From Kribbella sp. VKM Ac-2568 (GTDB taxonomy: Bacteria; Actinomycetota; Actinomycetes; Propionibacteriales; Kribbellaceae), in assembly GCF_004345365.1 (NCBI RefSeq), contig NZ_SLVF01000013.1, positions 62,001 through 126,000 on the forward strand: a DNA stretch of 64,000 bases, given 5' to 3'. Under the pieces are notes generated by a model. That model had not been told where the DNA came from. It was given only the letters and a program-made list of their open reading frames with translations, and searched no databases. This document shows positions 1 to 9,257 of the stretch, piece by piece (position 1 is the first letter of the stretch; each line of letters starts with the position of its first letter). The translations under genes and the position numbers were made by a program.

Positions 1-2096
1 GGCAGGGCGGCCCGGCAGCGGGTCGCGTGCACGATCCCCTCGGACGAGTTGTCCCGCTCGAGCTCCGCGTCGATCTCGGCATCGCCGATCGCCCCGAGGC
101 GAGCCAGCCGCAGTGTGATCAGCCAGCGCAGGTCGGCGTCGATCGCGAGACCTTCCGGTACGTCGACGCCGGCGAGCCAGCCCTTCAGCAGCTCCACGTC
201 GTCCGTCAGCCGAACGACGCTCCGAACCACCGCGAGCTGCAGGCTGGTACCTGACGGAGTAGAGCTGAGGCGCCCGGTCACCACCTCGGCCAGCTGTCCG
301 CGGTACGGCTCGTACGGCAGGTAGATCCCGAGCAGGTGGGTGTGGGCCCAGCCGACCATCGTCGCCACGGCGATGTCGCTGGTCTCGTGCGCCAGCGCCG
401 CCCGCAGTACGTCGAAGCCGAGACGCGGGTCGAGCTCCCCGTCGGAGACCGCGTCGCGGATGCTGTTCAGCACGACCGCCCGGGTGACGCCGTCCTCGAT
501 CTTCGGCAGCACCACCGACAGCTTGGCGAGGCTGTCCGCGTCGAGCCGGATCTTGGCCCAGGTGTCGTCTGCGGCATCCGGCACGACGACCGCCACGGAC
601 GGGTCGAGCTCCACCTCGACCTCGTCGGCGTCGAGCAGGACCGGTACGGAGACGCCGTTCCCGGACTCGTCGTACCCGCCGACCGTGAGCTGGTGCGGCC
701 GGACTGCCGGGTGGTCCACGGGTGCCTTGCGGCGGAGCTTGATGCCGGTCGCGGTCCGCTCGGCGCTGATCGTGTCGACGCCGGGAGTCCGCAGCCAGTT
801 CTGCGCCCACGTCTCGAGACCGACGGCGCCGGCCTCGGTCCACTTCGCGACCAGATCGGCGAAGGTGGCGTTGGCGAACTCGTTCGAGGTGATGTGCGCG
901 CGGACGCCGGTGAGGAACACGTCGTCACCGAGGTAGGCGGCCAGTTGCTTGAGTACGGCCGCGCCCTTGGCGTAGGAGATGCCGTCGAAGTCGTCGAGCG
1001 AGGCGAGCGCGTCCTTCACCGCGTCGGCCGCGATCGGGTGCGTCGACGACCGCTGGTCGGCCTGCAGGCCCCACCACTTGCGGATGAAGGCGAAGTCGAT
1101 CCAGTTGTCGGTGTACTTCGTCGCGGTGGTCGAGACCCGGTGGGCCATGTACTCCGCGAACGACTCGTTCAGCCACAGGTCGTTCCACCACTGCATGGTC
1201 ACGGTGTCGCCGAACCACTGATGCGCCATCTCGTGCACCACGGTCCGGGCCCGGCTGCTGCGTTCGCCATCGGTCACGGCGGACCGGAACACCATTGAGT
1301 CGCGGAACGTCACGCAGCCCGGGTTCTCCATCGCGCCGGCGTTGAACTCCGGCACGAACGCCTGATGGTACTCACCGAACGGGTACCGGTACCCGAACAG
1401 CCGGTGGAACTCGTCGAAGGCCTGGCCGGTGACGGTGAAGAGGTCCTCGGCCTCCCGGTCGAGGGCCTCCTTCAGCGACTGCCGCGAGACCAGGCCGAGC
1501 GGGATGCCGTCGTGCTCGCCGAGGATCTGGTGGTAGGGCCCGGCCACCAGCGTCACGAAGTACGTCGAGAGCGGCTTGGTCACGGTCAGCTCCCAGCGGC
1601 CCGGGAAGACCTGCGTGGCGGCGCCGTTGCCGAGCACGATCCACTCCTGCGGCGTGGTCACGCTGACCTTGTACGGCGCCTTGAGGTCCGGCTGGTCGAA
1701 GCAGGCGAAGATCCGGGGCGCCGCGTCGAGGAAGGACATCGCGTACAGGTAGGTCAGCCCGTCGGCGGCGTCCACGCTGCGGTGCAGGCCCTCGCCGTCG
1801 TTCGAGTACAGCATCGACGCGACCACGACCAGGTCGTTCTCCGCGGCCAGGCCGGTCAGCGGCAGCCGGCCGTCGTCGAGCGCGGCGACGTCGACGGGCG
1901 TCCCGTTCAGCGTCACGGAGACCAGCTCGTCGGGTCTGACGTCGAGGAAGGTGGTCTGCGCGGCGGCGGAGAAGACGATCCTGGTGGTCGACCCGAACGT
2001 CCGGTCGCCCCGGGTCAGGTCGAGGTCGACGTCGTACGAGTGGACGGTGAGCGCGGCGGCCCTGGTGCGGGCGCCATCGACGGTAAGGCTCGGCAT
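1..2096 (-). CDS. pepN: Aminopeptidase N, M1 zinc metallopeptidase (C-terminus outside window)
   Basis: Cytosolic enzyme that removes N-terminal residues from peptides. Reading leftward from the ATG at 2096, about 698 residues are visible and the frame is still open at base 1, so the last 150 or so residues of a family usually near 850 lie outside. Seen in order: an N-terminal beta-rich domain, the exopeptidase motif GAMEN at residues 254-258, the zinc motif HEMAH at 288-292 (ligands H288 and H292, catalytic E289), and the third ligand E311 in NESFAEY. There is no signal peptide, which fits a cytoplasmic enzyme. It diverges from the aldo/keto reductase gene 58 bases away, so both promoters share that gap. 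Family assignment is secure. Confidence 0.95.
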   Translation of the reverse strand, partial: MPSLTVDGARTRAAALTVHSYDVDLDLTRGDRTFGSTTRIVFSAAAQTTFLDVRPDELVSVTLNGTPVDVAALDDGRLPLTGLAAENDLVVVASMLYSNDGEGLHRSVDAADGLTYLYAMSFLDAAPRIFACFDQPDLKAPYKVSVTTPQEWIVLGNGAATQVFPGRWELTVTKPLSTYFVTLVAGPYHQILGEHDGIPLGLVSRQSLKEALDREAEDLFTVTGQAFDEFHRLFGYRYPFGEYHQAFVPEFNAGAMENPGCVTFRDSMVFRSAVTDGERSSRARTVVHEMAHQWFGDTVTMQWWNDLWLNESFAEYMAHRVSTTATKYTDNWIDFAFIRKWWGLQADQRSSTHPIAADAVKDALASLDDFDGISYAKGAAVLKQLAAYLGDDVFLTGVRAHITSNEFANATFADLVAKWTEAGAVGLETWAQNWLRTPGVDTISAERTATGIKLRRKAPVDHPAVRPHQLTVGGYDESGNGVSVPVLLDADEVEVELDPSVAVVVPDAADDTWAKIRLDADSLAKLSVVLPKIEDGVTRAVVLNSIRDAVSDGELDPRLGFDVLRAALAHETSDIAVATMVGWAHTHLLGIYLPYEPYRGQLAEVVTGRLSSTPSGTSLQLAVVRSVVRLTDDVELLKGWLAGVDVPEGLAIDADLRWLITLRLARLGAIGDAEIDAELERDNSSEGIVHATRCRAAL

Positions 2097-2154
2097 GCCG
2101 AGCACTCTATGCGGTCGCCCAACGGTCCGGCAGAGGCATCGATACAGTTTGCCC

Positions 2155-3099
2155 ATGACCGACATGGAGTACCGCCAGCTGGGCGACTCCGGCCTGACCG
2201 TGAGTGTGGTCGGGCTGGGTTGCAACAACTTCGGGGGCCGCATCGATGCGGACCGGGCGGACACCGTGGTGAACGCGGCGGTGGACGCCGGCATCACCTT
2301 GTTCGACACCGCCGACGTTTACCGCGGCGAGCAGGGATCGAGCGAGGAGATCCTCGGCGGGGCGCTCGGCAAGCGGCGCGACGAGGTGGTGATCGCCACC
2401 AAGTTCGGCGGCGACATGAAGGGCGACAACGGCCCGGACTGGGGCGTGCGCGGCTCCCGGCGGTACATCCGCAAGGCGGTCGAGTCGAGCCTGCGCCGGC
2501 TCGGCACGGACTGGATCGACCTCTACCAGCTGCACGTGCCGGACCCGGTCACGCCGATCGAGGAGACCCTGGCCGCGCTGTCCGAACTGGTTGCCGAGGG
2601 CAAGGTGCGGTACATCGGCAGCTCGCAGTTCGCCGGCTGGCAGGTGGTCGACGCCGACTGGGCCGCCCGGACCGCCGGGCTGGAGCACTTCATCAGCGCG
2701 CAGAACCGGTACTCGCTGCTCGAGCGTGAGGCCGAGGACGAGCTGATCCCGGCCTGCGAGCAGCTCGGGATCGGCGTGCTGCCGTTCTTCCCGCTCGCCT
2801 CCGGTCTGCTCACCGGCAAGTACAAGCGCGACCAGGGCGCTCCCGAGGGCACCCGGCTGGCCAAGATGCCGGACTGGCTCGCCCGCGCCGACTTCGACAG
2901 GATCGAGGCGCTGGAGACCTTCGCCGCCGAGCGGGATCTGACGCTGCTCGATGTCGCGATCGGTGGCCTCGCGGCACAGCCGGCGGTCGCGTCGGTGATC
3001 GCGGGAGCCACCACGCCCGAGCAGATCGAGCAGAACGTCGTGGCCGGTCTGTGGGAGCCGAGCGTGGAGGACCTGGCCGCTCTGGACGACCTGACGTGA
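2155..3099 (+). CDS. Aldo/keto reductase
   Basis: NAD(P)H-dependent oxidoreductase of the AKR superfamily (314 residues, normal length), with a TIM-barrel fold; physiological substrate unknown. It opens with the typical strand and loop MEYRQLGDSGLTVS, followed by the AKR tetrad: Asp and Tyr in DTADVY, Lys in VIATKF, His in LYQLH. The C-terminal cofactor region has VIAGATTPEQIEQN. The ATG at 2155 is chosen; an ATG three codons later (2164) is equally possible. The frame is open further upstream, but that part overlaps pepN and has no family similarity. Its stop overlaps the next gene's GTG start by four bases (GTGA), so it is translationally coupled to yaaA. Confidence 0.93.
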   Translation: MTDMEYRQLGDSGLTVSVVGLGCNNFGGRIDADRADTVVNAAVDAGITLFDTADVYRGEQGSSEEILGGALGKRRDEVVIATKFGGDMKGDNGPDWGVRGSRRYIRKAVESSLRRLGTDWIDLYQLHVPDPVTPIEETLAALSELVAEGKVRYIGSSQFAGWQVVDADWAARTAGLEHFISAQNRYSLLEREAEDELIPACEQLGIGVLPFFPLASGLLTGKYKRDQGAPEGTRLAKMPDWLARADFDRIEALETFAAERDLTLLDVAIGGLAAQPAVASVIAGATTPEQIEQNVVAGLWEPSVEDLAALDDLT

Positions 3100-3863
3100 C
3101 GCTGATCCTGCTGCCGCCGTCCGAGGGCAAGACCGGTCGTTCGCGCGGCCGCGCGGTGGAACTGCCGTCCCTGTCGTTCCCCGAGCTCAACGGCGTCCGC
3201 GAGACCGTGCTGGACTCGCTGGCCAAGGTGAGCGCCTCAGCCGACGCGTACGACGTACTGGGTGTCGGGGCGTCGCTGAAGGACGAGGTCGAGCGGAACA
3301 CGCGCTGGCGGACCGAGCCGGCCGTGCCCGTCTCCGAGTTGTACTCCGGCGTGCTGTACGACGCCCTCGGGTACTCCACGTTGTCCGCGGGGACCAAGCG
3401 ACGGGCCGGTGCTCGGCTGCTCGTGGTGTCAGCCGCCTGGGGTGCGCTACGGATGGCCGACCGCGTCCCGCCGTACCGGCTCTCGATGGGTGCGACGTTG
3501 CCGGGGCATGGGTCGCTCGCCTCGGTCTGGCGTGATCCGCTCGCGGCTGCCCTCGAAGGCGCCGCGGGGAACTCGGTCATCGTCGACTGCCGGTCCTCGA
3601 CCTACGCGGCAGCGTGGCGGCCGGTCGGAGTACAGGCGGCGAAGTGGGTGTCGGTCTCGGTGGTCCGCGAGCGCGGCGGAGTCCGCTCGGTCGTCTCCCA
3701 CAACGCCAAGCACACCCGCGGCCTCGTCGCCCGCTATCTGCTCGAGTCCGGCAAGGACCCCGGAACGCCGAAGGCCCTCCACAAACTGATCTCCGACCAG
3801 TGGAACGCCGAGCTCGACCGCACCGCCACCGGCTGGGCCCTCACCGTGGTGGAACACGACTGA
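3096..3863 (+). CDS. yaaA: YaaA family peroxide-stress protein (UPF0246/DUF328)
   Basis: The family is linked in E. coli to lowering free iron during hydrogen peroxide stress; the biochemical activity of actinobacterial members is not settled. The 255-residue product begins VTLILLPPSEGKT, the family's hallmark N-terminus, and continues with the conserved block around SELYSGVLYDAL. The GTG at 3096 is chosen because it sits at the hallmark start and overlaps the stop of the preceding aldo/keto reductase (GTGA). No signal peptide or membrane segment is seen, so it is cytosolic. Operon with the reductase is likely. A rho-independent-type hairpin follows at 3912-3944. Confidence 0.9.
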   Translation: MTLILLPPSEGKTGRSRGRAVELPSLSFPELNGVRETVLDSLAKVSASADAYDVLGVGASLKDEVERNTRWRTEPAVPVSELYSGVLYDALGYSTLSAGTKRRAGARLLVVSAAWGALRMADRVPPYRLSMGATLPGHGSLASVWRDPLAAALEGAAGNSVIVDCRSSTYAAAWRPVGVQAAKWVSVSVVRERGGVRSVVSHNAKHTRGLVARYLLESGKDPGTPKALHKLISDQWNAELDRTATGWALTVVEHD

Positions 3864-3911
3864 CGACCTCGAAGGCGCACGAGTCGACATTGGAGTCGTA
3901 GCTGGAAAGGA

Positions 3912-3944
3912 CCATTCACCTCGGATTCATTGGTGAGTGGTTTT
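3912..3944 (+). terminator. Hairpin terminator after yaaA
   Basis: Arms CCATTCACC (3912-3920) and GGTGAGTGG (3932-3940) pair with one G-T wobble around an 11-base loop and are followed directly by TTTT. It lies 49 bases past the yaaA stop, so it probably ends the reductase-yaaA transcript. Confidence 0.6.
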
Positions 3945-4021
3945 CCCGGGGCTGATCACGGGGAAGGGTTGGAGCAGCGCAGTTCGTCAGGGGGGCACCG
4001 CCCAACCTCGGAGGCCTGAAG

Positions 4022-4327
4022 ATGCGTCGCCCACTCACGTTCTCGATCACCACTGTCGCTGCGGCGACAGCCTGGGTTGTCGGCGCCGGTCCGGCCCTGG
4101 CCTACCCGCCCGACCCGCCGCCGGCCAGTACTGCGCAGACGCAGCTGGCGAGTCTCACCGTGCGGGCCGAAGGCTCCAGCACCGGCTACAGCCGGGACAA
4201 GTTCCCGCACTGGCACAGGTGGGCGAGATCGGCGTCCTCCTGCCTCGGCCGCGAGCTCGGCCGGGAAGTTGCCCTGCCCTCAGAAGGTGTCCGCGGTCCC
4301 CACCGCCGCACCCGGTCGGCCCGTTAG
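4022..4327 (+). pseudogene. Truncated secreted HNH/DUF1524-type nuclease remnant
   Basis: The 101-codon frame starts with a clear signal peptide (MRRPLTF..., hydrophobic stretch, AGPALA cleavage site) and then reads AQTQLASLTVRAEGSSTGYS and RDKFPHW. This is the N-terminal part of the secreted actinobacterial HNH nuclease family, which is normally about 200 residues and has its catalytic His/Asn region downstream. After FPHWH the similarity stops: the last 40 codons are arginine-rich and unrelated, and no other frame downstream resumes the domain. A leader with a GGAGG-containing ribosome site (GGAGGCCTGAAG just before the ATG) is intact. I infer a gene cut by deletion; a functional short secreted peptide is the less likely alternative. 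Confidence 0.65.
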
Positions 4328-4762
4328 GCCAGAGACCGGCCTTCCAATGACGGGCTGTACGCCCGCTGGCGCCTTGCAAGTCGCCAGGCGCCGTACAACC
4401 CGCCAGCGGACCCTCGAAACGAGCCACGAGCCACGAGCAACCCGCCAGCCGGCCCGGGCGGTGGCGGCGGGCAGCTTCATGGCGAACAACCTGCAAGTGG
4501 TCGAACAACTCGCCCACGCCAGCCCCGAATCGGCATCACGACCACCCGCCCAGGCGAAATCCACCACCCACCGGGGCGAAACCCACCCCGAGGGCCTGCG
4601 GCGTACCGACGGACAGGAAGTCGTCGCCGCACACACCACCCCGGCAGGCACTCCACGCCTGGGATCTCCGCGACGACCCCAGTACTCCCTGTCACTCGGT
4701 ACACCCCGCCCCGAAATGATCGCCCCGACCCGGCTCAGACCTCTCCGCGGGATCCGCGTACC
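4328..4762. other. Gene-free stretch after the HNH remnant
   Basis: 435 bases with several open frames on both strands, but their translations are Arg/Pro/Thr-rich, lack ribosome sites and match no family I recognise. No palindrome with a T-run or other regulatory signal is evident. It is probably debris from the deletion that truncated the HNH nuclease gene. Confidence 0.5.
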
Positions 4763-5710
4763 TCAGGTGTCCTCGAGGAGGCGGCGGCGCTGGGCGTGGA
4801 TGCCGGCCTGGAAGCGGGTGCGGGCGCCGAGGGTCTCCATCAGTTCGGCGACGCGACGGCCGACGGTCCGGCTGCTGAGCGCGAGCTGCCGGGCGATCGC
4901 GTCGTCCTTGAACCCGGCCGCGAGCAGCGTCATCAGGCGGGCGTCCAGCGGATCCATCCTGGCCGGTACGACAGGAACCGCCTGGTCCCAGAGCAGGGAG
5001 AACATCTCGATCAGCGCGTCCAGCAACGCACACGGGTGGACGACGAGCGCGCTGTCGACGAGTTGATCCACCGACAGCGGGAGCAGCGCGACCTTGCGGT
5101 CGAACACGGCGAGCTTCATCGGCAGTTGCGGATGCACCCGCGACGTCTCGCCCGCATCGGCCGCGCTGTAGGCCTCGTCGACTCCGCCGGGGACGTCCAG
5201 CGAGTCGGGGGAGTAGATGCCCTGCACAGAGACGCCCTCACGGAGCAGCCCGCGCACCCTGGGGTCGGACTGCCCGGGCCTTGACGCGTAAGGCGGACGG
5301 TCCAGCACCAGGAGCTGTTCCTGCGTGCCGTTGAGGAGCTGGGCGAACCGGGCGGCGATCGCCTCCTGCCCGACGATCACCTCGACCAGGTTCTCCGGTC
5401 GGTGCTGCTCCTGCGCCCGGAGCTCCGACACCATCACCCGCGCCTCCGCGCGAACCCGGTCGAGCTCGGCCCGGCGTACGGCGACGAGCGCGTCGACGGC
5501 CACGTCCGGCCGGGTCGGCAGCAACCGGATCGGCTGGTCCGCGGTGGTGGTCAGCAGGCCGAGTTGCTCGAGCCGCTCGACGGTCCCGGCCAGGTCGTCG
5601 AGGTCGCGGTCGAGGCGTTTGGCCAGGTCGGTGAGACCGCAGCCGGGGGCTGCCAGCAGAGCCCGGTACGCCTCCTCGTCCGAGGGAGTCACTCCGAGGG
5701 ATTCGAGCAT
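4763..5710 (-). CDS. TrmB-like/LuxR-type helix-turn-helix regulator
   Basis: Predicted transcriptional regulator of 315 residues. The N-terminal 70 residues form a TrmB-type winged helix (MLESLGVTPSDEEAYRALL, then GLTDLAKRLDRD and GTVERLEQLGLL). The middle is a phospholipase-D-like sensor region containing LLNGTQEQLLVLDRPPY. The C-terminus is a LuxR-type helix-turn-helix: LMTLLAAGFKDDAIARQLAL, then SSRTVGRRVAELMETLGART. The ATG at 5710 is chosen because it begins the HTH domain; the frame is open further upstream, but that part overlaps the protease promoter and has no similarity. It diverges from a large secreted subtilisin gene 87 bases away, the usual arrangement for this regulator type, so it probably controls that protease. 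The ligand is unknown. Confidence 0.88.
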   Translation of the reverse strand: MLESLGVTPSDEEAYRALLAAPGCGLTDLAKRLDRDLDDLAGTVERLEQLGLLTTTADQPIRLLPTRPDVAVDALVAVRRAELDRVRAEARVMVSELRAQEQHRPENLVEVIVGQEAIAARFAQLLNGTQEQLLVLDRPPYASRPGQSDPRVRGLLREGVSVQGIYSPDSLDVPGGVDEAYSAADAGETSRVHPQLPMKLAVFDRKVALLPLSVDQLVDSALVVHPCALLDALIEMFSLLWDQAVPVVPARMDPLDARLMTLLAAGFKDDAIARQLALSSRTVGRRVAELMETLGARTRFQAGIHAQRRRLLEDT

Positions 5711-5730
5711 GCAGCCTCCTGACCTATTCC

Positions 5731-5756
5731 CGACATGTCCGGCATCCGTCACGCTA
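5731..5756. promoter_or_regulatory. Promoter-like block with GACATGTC palindrome (copy 1)
   Basis: Lies between the divergent LuxR-type regulator and the subtilisin gene. It contains CGACATGTCCGG, four variable bases and CGTCAC, and further on GATTCGATACCACTG near the protease start. The same elements in the same order recur downstream of the protease at 9157. The palindromic core suggests a regulator site, most simply for the adjacent LuxR-type protein; this is inference. Confidence 0.45.
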
Positions 5757-5797
5757 TCTCGTAGCTTGGACAGCCGCGGATTCGATACCACTGCACA

Positions 5798-8700
5798 GTG
5801 ACCCCGCCCCGAGCTCGTGCCGTCCTCAGTTCTCTCCTCAGCGCCGCTGTCGTCTTTGTCTTGTCGGCTTCCCCTGCACAGGCGGTGCCGATGCCTGAGG
5901 ACACCAGCCCGGCGACAGCGCAGTACGGCTCGGAAAGCACTGTCACGCTGCTGACCGGCGACAAGGTGACGCTGGGTGCTCCGGACGCCAAGGGCGACCC
6001 TGCGGTCCGGATCGAGCCGCGGACGCCGGGCAGTGGCGCGTTCTCGGTACGCCGGGACGCGGGCCGGGTGAGCGTGATCCCGAAGGACGTCGAGCCGCTG
6101 GTCCCGTCGGTGCTGGACCCCGCGCTGTTCGACGTGACCGGTCTGGTCGAGATGGGGTACGACGACGCGCACCGGGCCGATCTCCCGGTCGTCGTGCGAC
6201 AGGACGCCCGGTCAGTGGATCCGGGCGCGGTCCGGATCGAGCGCGAGTTGCCCAGCCTCGGGGCGAGCGCGGGGGTGCTGCCGAAGGACCGCGCGGCCGC
6301 ACTCGGTGAACGACTTACCGGACGACAGGCGGTCACCGGTAGATTCTGGCTCGATCGGCGGCTGAGCGCGACCGCTTTATCCGGGTCCACCGAAGCGCCG
6401 CGGGACCCTTACCTCGATCAGGTGAAGGCGCCGGCCGCCTGGGAGCGCGGGCTGGACGGGCGCGGGGTGAAGGTCGCGGTGCTCGACACCGGCGTCGATT
6501 CCGGTCACCCGGCACTGGCGGGCAAGGTGGACGCCGAGGCCGACTTCACCGGGAACACGAGCCCGGCCGACGACAACGGTCACGGCACTCACGTGTCCTC
6601 GCTCATCGCCGGCAGCGGCGCCGGATCGGACGGCGCTCGCCGGGGTATCGCGCCGGAGGTCGACCTGATCTCGGGCAAGGTGCTGGCCGACGACGGTTTC
6701 GGTCAGGAGTCCTGGGTGATCGCCGGGATGGAGTGGGCCGCCGCGCAGGGAGCCGACGTGGTCAACCTCAGCCTCAGTTCGCCGCCCGCCGACGGCGACG
6801 ACCTCGTCTCCCAGGCGCTCGACAGGCTCTCCGCGACCACCGGCACGCTGTTCGTGGCCGCCGCCGGGAACCGCGGCAACCTCGGCGCGAACCCGTACAC
6901 GATCGGCAGCCCGGGCGTTGCGGCCTCGGCGCTCACGGTCGGCGCGGTCGATGCCGCGGGCAAGCAGGCGATCTTCTCCAGCGAGGGCCCGACCCGCGGC
7001 ACCTATCGGCTCAAGCCCGATCTGTCGGCGCCGGGGGTCAACCTCCTTGGTGCGCGAGCAGGAGCCCGCGACGGCAACCTCTATGTGGCGATGTCCGGCA
7101 CCTCCCAGGCGACTCCGCTGGTCGCCGGTGCAGCTGCGCTGATGCTGCAGCAGCACCCGGACCACACGTGGAAGCAGTTGAAGGCCGACCTGACCACGCA
7201 GGCCGACGCCACGAAGGTCTTCAACGGCTGGACCAACGGCGGCGGAGTGCTTGATCTCCAGCTGGCCACGGCTGGTGAGGTGTCGGTCGATCTCGCGTCG
7301 CTCGACTTCGCCTACCTGCGCTATCCGGACAAGGCCGCGCGCAGTCAGGTGCTGACCCTGACGAACTCCAGCACGGCACCGGTGACGCTCTCTCTGGTGG
7401 ATGCCGAGAAGAGCTCGACGAACGTCGAGGCACCCGCGAACGCAGTACTGGCCGAGCCTGCCACGCTGACCATCCCGGCCGGCGGTACGGCGTCGTCGAA
7501 GGTGACGGTGGATCCCGCGCTGCTGCCTGACGGAATGTGGCAGGGGAGTGTCGAGGCTCTCGGTGCGGATCAGCAGCGGCTGCTTCACCTGCCCTTCGGG
7601 GCGTACGACGAGCCGGAGCGGTACGACCTGTCCGTGCGAGTGCTCGACCGTTCCGGCGCTCCGTATGCGGGTGGCGTGGCGACGGTCTTCAACTACAACA
7701 CCGGTGGCTCGATCAACCTGGCGCTCGACGCCAAGGGCGAGGCCAGGACGCGCCTCGATCCCGGGCGGCTCAGCATCCTCGCTGCCGTGGAGACACCAGC
7801 CGACGGTGATCGACCGAAGACCTTCGCCCTGGCCGGCTCCTCGGAGATCCCGCTGACCAGCGACACGTCGTACGTGATCGACGCGCGGAAGGCCCAGGTA
7901 CTGCGTGCGCCTACCGTCGCCGAGCGGCAGACGACGCTGGCGGAGTCAGCGCTCGGTGTCTCCCGTCACAGCACCAGCCGTGGGCTCAGCGACTTCTGGT
8001 TCTTCACTCCGGACCAGATCGCCGGCGGCACGATCTTCGTCCAGCCGACCACCAAGGTGTCGCCCGCGGGCGCGTTCGAGGCATCCAATCGCTGGCGGCT
8101 GGAGCCGGTCGGAACGGTCCGCTCGGGAGACCCGAATGTCTACGAGTTGCTCTTCGTGAAGGACAGGTTCGAACTGCCGCTGTCCCCGCGGCTCGAGCGC
8201 CGGGATCTGCAGAGGATGGCCCGGGTCGAGAACACTTTCGGCAGCAGCTCCGGACCCGGCACGCAACGGGTGGAACGCGCTTGGTCGACCGCCGAGACCG
8301 GGATCGGCTGGGTGAACCGCCGGACGGTCCAGGTTCCCTCGAAGCAGGTCGAGCTCTTGACGGCCGACCCAGGCGCCGAGTGGAACCAGTGCCTGACGGT
8401 CACAGCGGCCAGTACGACGAACCTGTGTGACCGGGAGAATCTGCCGTTCCCTACGGGTGCCCGGGTGGAACGGACCTTCGGGGTCGCGTTGCATCCGACG
8501 GTGTTCGCGGCCTCGCACACTCCGACGTACCTGTTCGTCGACATCGGGGTGGCGGACGCGTTCCATCACGGGAAGCCCGTGGCGGCAGCCGTGAAGAACC
8601 GCCGGTTGGCGTTGTATCGCAACGGAGTACTGGTCAATGAGGTCACCGCGGGCTCGAGCTACTTCGGCATTCCCAACGGGAGCGGGACTTTCAAGCTCGA

Positions 8701-9139
8701 GCAGAGCTGGGAGCTCGATCCAGCCGTGTTCCCGAGCTCCAGCAGTGCCCGGACGACCTGGAACTTCACCTCGGCGCCGCCGCCCGATCCGACGAAGGCG
8801 ACCGGACAACCGCCGGCGTTGCTCGACATCGCCTACGACGCGAAGGTCGACGGCTTGGGCCGGGCGGCCGCCTGGCGTCCGCTGCAGATCGATCTGCAGG
8901 TCGGGCACCTGCTGCGATCGACCGCGAGTCGAGTCACGGGTGCCGCTCTCTGGTATTCCACGGACGGTGGCGGTCGCTGGACCCGGGCGGTGACGGTGCC
9001 GACGACGAACGGCTACACAGCGATCGTGCCGCCCTGGGCGGTGCTGCCCGGCCAGGCGTTGTCGCTGCGTGCCACCGCCTCGGACGCGTCCGGAGGCACC
9101 GTCGACCAGACGGTCATCCGCGCGATTCCGGTCCTTTGA
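5798..9139 (+). CDS. Secreted S8 family subtilisin-like serine peptidase, 1113 residues
   Basis: Extracellular endoprotease. The GTG start is followed by a classic signal peptide (two Arg, hydrophobic core, ASPAQA site near residue 29), then a propeptide-like region to about residue 205. The S8 catalytic domain holds D230 in VAVLDTGVDS, H262 in NGHGTHV, the oxyanion Asn in AAAGN, and S436 in SGTSQATP. The remaining 600 residues are beta-rich and probably a cell-wall or substrate-targeting extension; they carry no repeat or sortase signal that I can see. The length is well above the 400-500 of simple subtilisins but normal for this actinobacterial subgroup. Divergent from the LuxR-type regulator. 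The GTG is preferred since it precedes the signal peptide directly. Confidence 0.95.
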   Translation: MTPPRARAVLSSLLSAAVVFVLSASPAQAVPMPEDTSPATAQYGSESTVTLLTGDKVTLGAPDAKGDPAVRIEPRTPGSGAFSVRRDAGRVSVIPKDVEPLVPSVLDPALFDVTGLVEMGYDDAHRADLPVVVRQDARSVDPGAVRIERELPSLGASAGVLPKDRAAALGERLTGRQAVTGRFWLDRRLSATALSGSTEAPRDPYLDQVKAPAAWERGLDGRGVKVAVLDTGVDSGHPALAGKVDAEADFTGNTSPADDNGHGTHVSSLIAGSGAGSDGARRGIAPEVDLISGKVLADDGFGQESWVIAGMEWAAAQGADVVNLSLSSPPADGDDLVSQALDRLSATTGTLFVAAAGNRGNLGANPYTIGSPGVAASALTVGAVDAAGKQAIFSSEGPTRGTYRLKPDLSAPGVNLLGARAGARDGNLYVAMSGTSQATPLVAGAAALMLQQHPDHTWKQLKADLTTQADATKVFNGWTNGGGVLDLQLATAGEVSVDLASLDFAYLRYPDKAARSQVLTLTNSSTAPVTLSLVDAEKSSTNVEAPANAVLAEPATLTIPAGGTASSKVTVDPALLPDGMWQGSVEALGADQQRLLHLPFGAYDEPERYDLSVRVLDRSGAPYAGGVATVFNYNTGGSINLALDAKGEARTRLDPGRLSILAAVETPADGDRPKTFALAGSSEIPLTSDTSYVIDARKAQVLRAPTVAERQTTLAESALGVSRHSTSRGLSDFWFFTPDQIAGGTIFVQPTTKVSPAGAFEASNRWRLEPVGTVRSGDPNVYELLFVKDRFELPLSPRLERRDLQRMARVENTFGSSSGPGTQRVERAWSTAETGIGWVNRRTVQVPSKQVELLTADPGAEWNQCLTVTAASTTNLCDRENLPFPTGARVERTFGVALHPTVFAASHTPTYLFVDIGVADAFHHGKPVAAAVKNRRLALYRNGVLVNEVTAGSSYFGIPNGSGTFKLEQSWELDPAVFPSSSSARTTWNFTSAPPPDPTKATGQPPALLDIAYDAKVDGLGRAAAWRPLQIDLQVGHLLRSTASRVTGAALWYSTDGGGRWTRAVTVPTTNGYTAIVPPWAVLPGQALSLRATASDASGGTVDQTVIRAIPVL

Positions 9140-9156
9140 CGACGGTGTCGTGTTCG

Positions 9157-9182
9157 CGACATGTCCGGACTACGTCACCCTG
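9157..9182. promoter_or_regulatory. Second copy of the protease promoter-like block
   Basis: Begins 18 bases after the protease stop. CGACATGTCCGG, then four variable bases, CGTCAC and a C/G-CT, as at 5731; about 30 bases on, GGATTCCGTTG and GGGTACCACTGG echo the GATTC and ATACCACTG of copy 1. No gene starts here: the next gene (DUF389) is on the other strand and ends at 9258. It looks like the leftover promoter of a lost neighbouring gene. Confidence 0.45.
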
Positions 9183-9257
9183 GACCGTGGCCGGATTCCG
9201 TTGAATTGGGTACCACTGGACCACCGGGCGCGCGCGGACCGGACAGGGGACGCCCGG

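Noticed and set aside
336-2729. Long plus-strand frames antisense to pepN and across the reductase gene
   Set aside because: They are Arg/Val/Gly-rich shadows of GC-rich coding; the minus-strand aminopeptidase shows full motifs instead.
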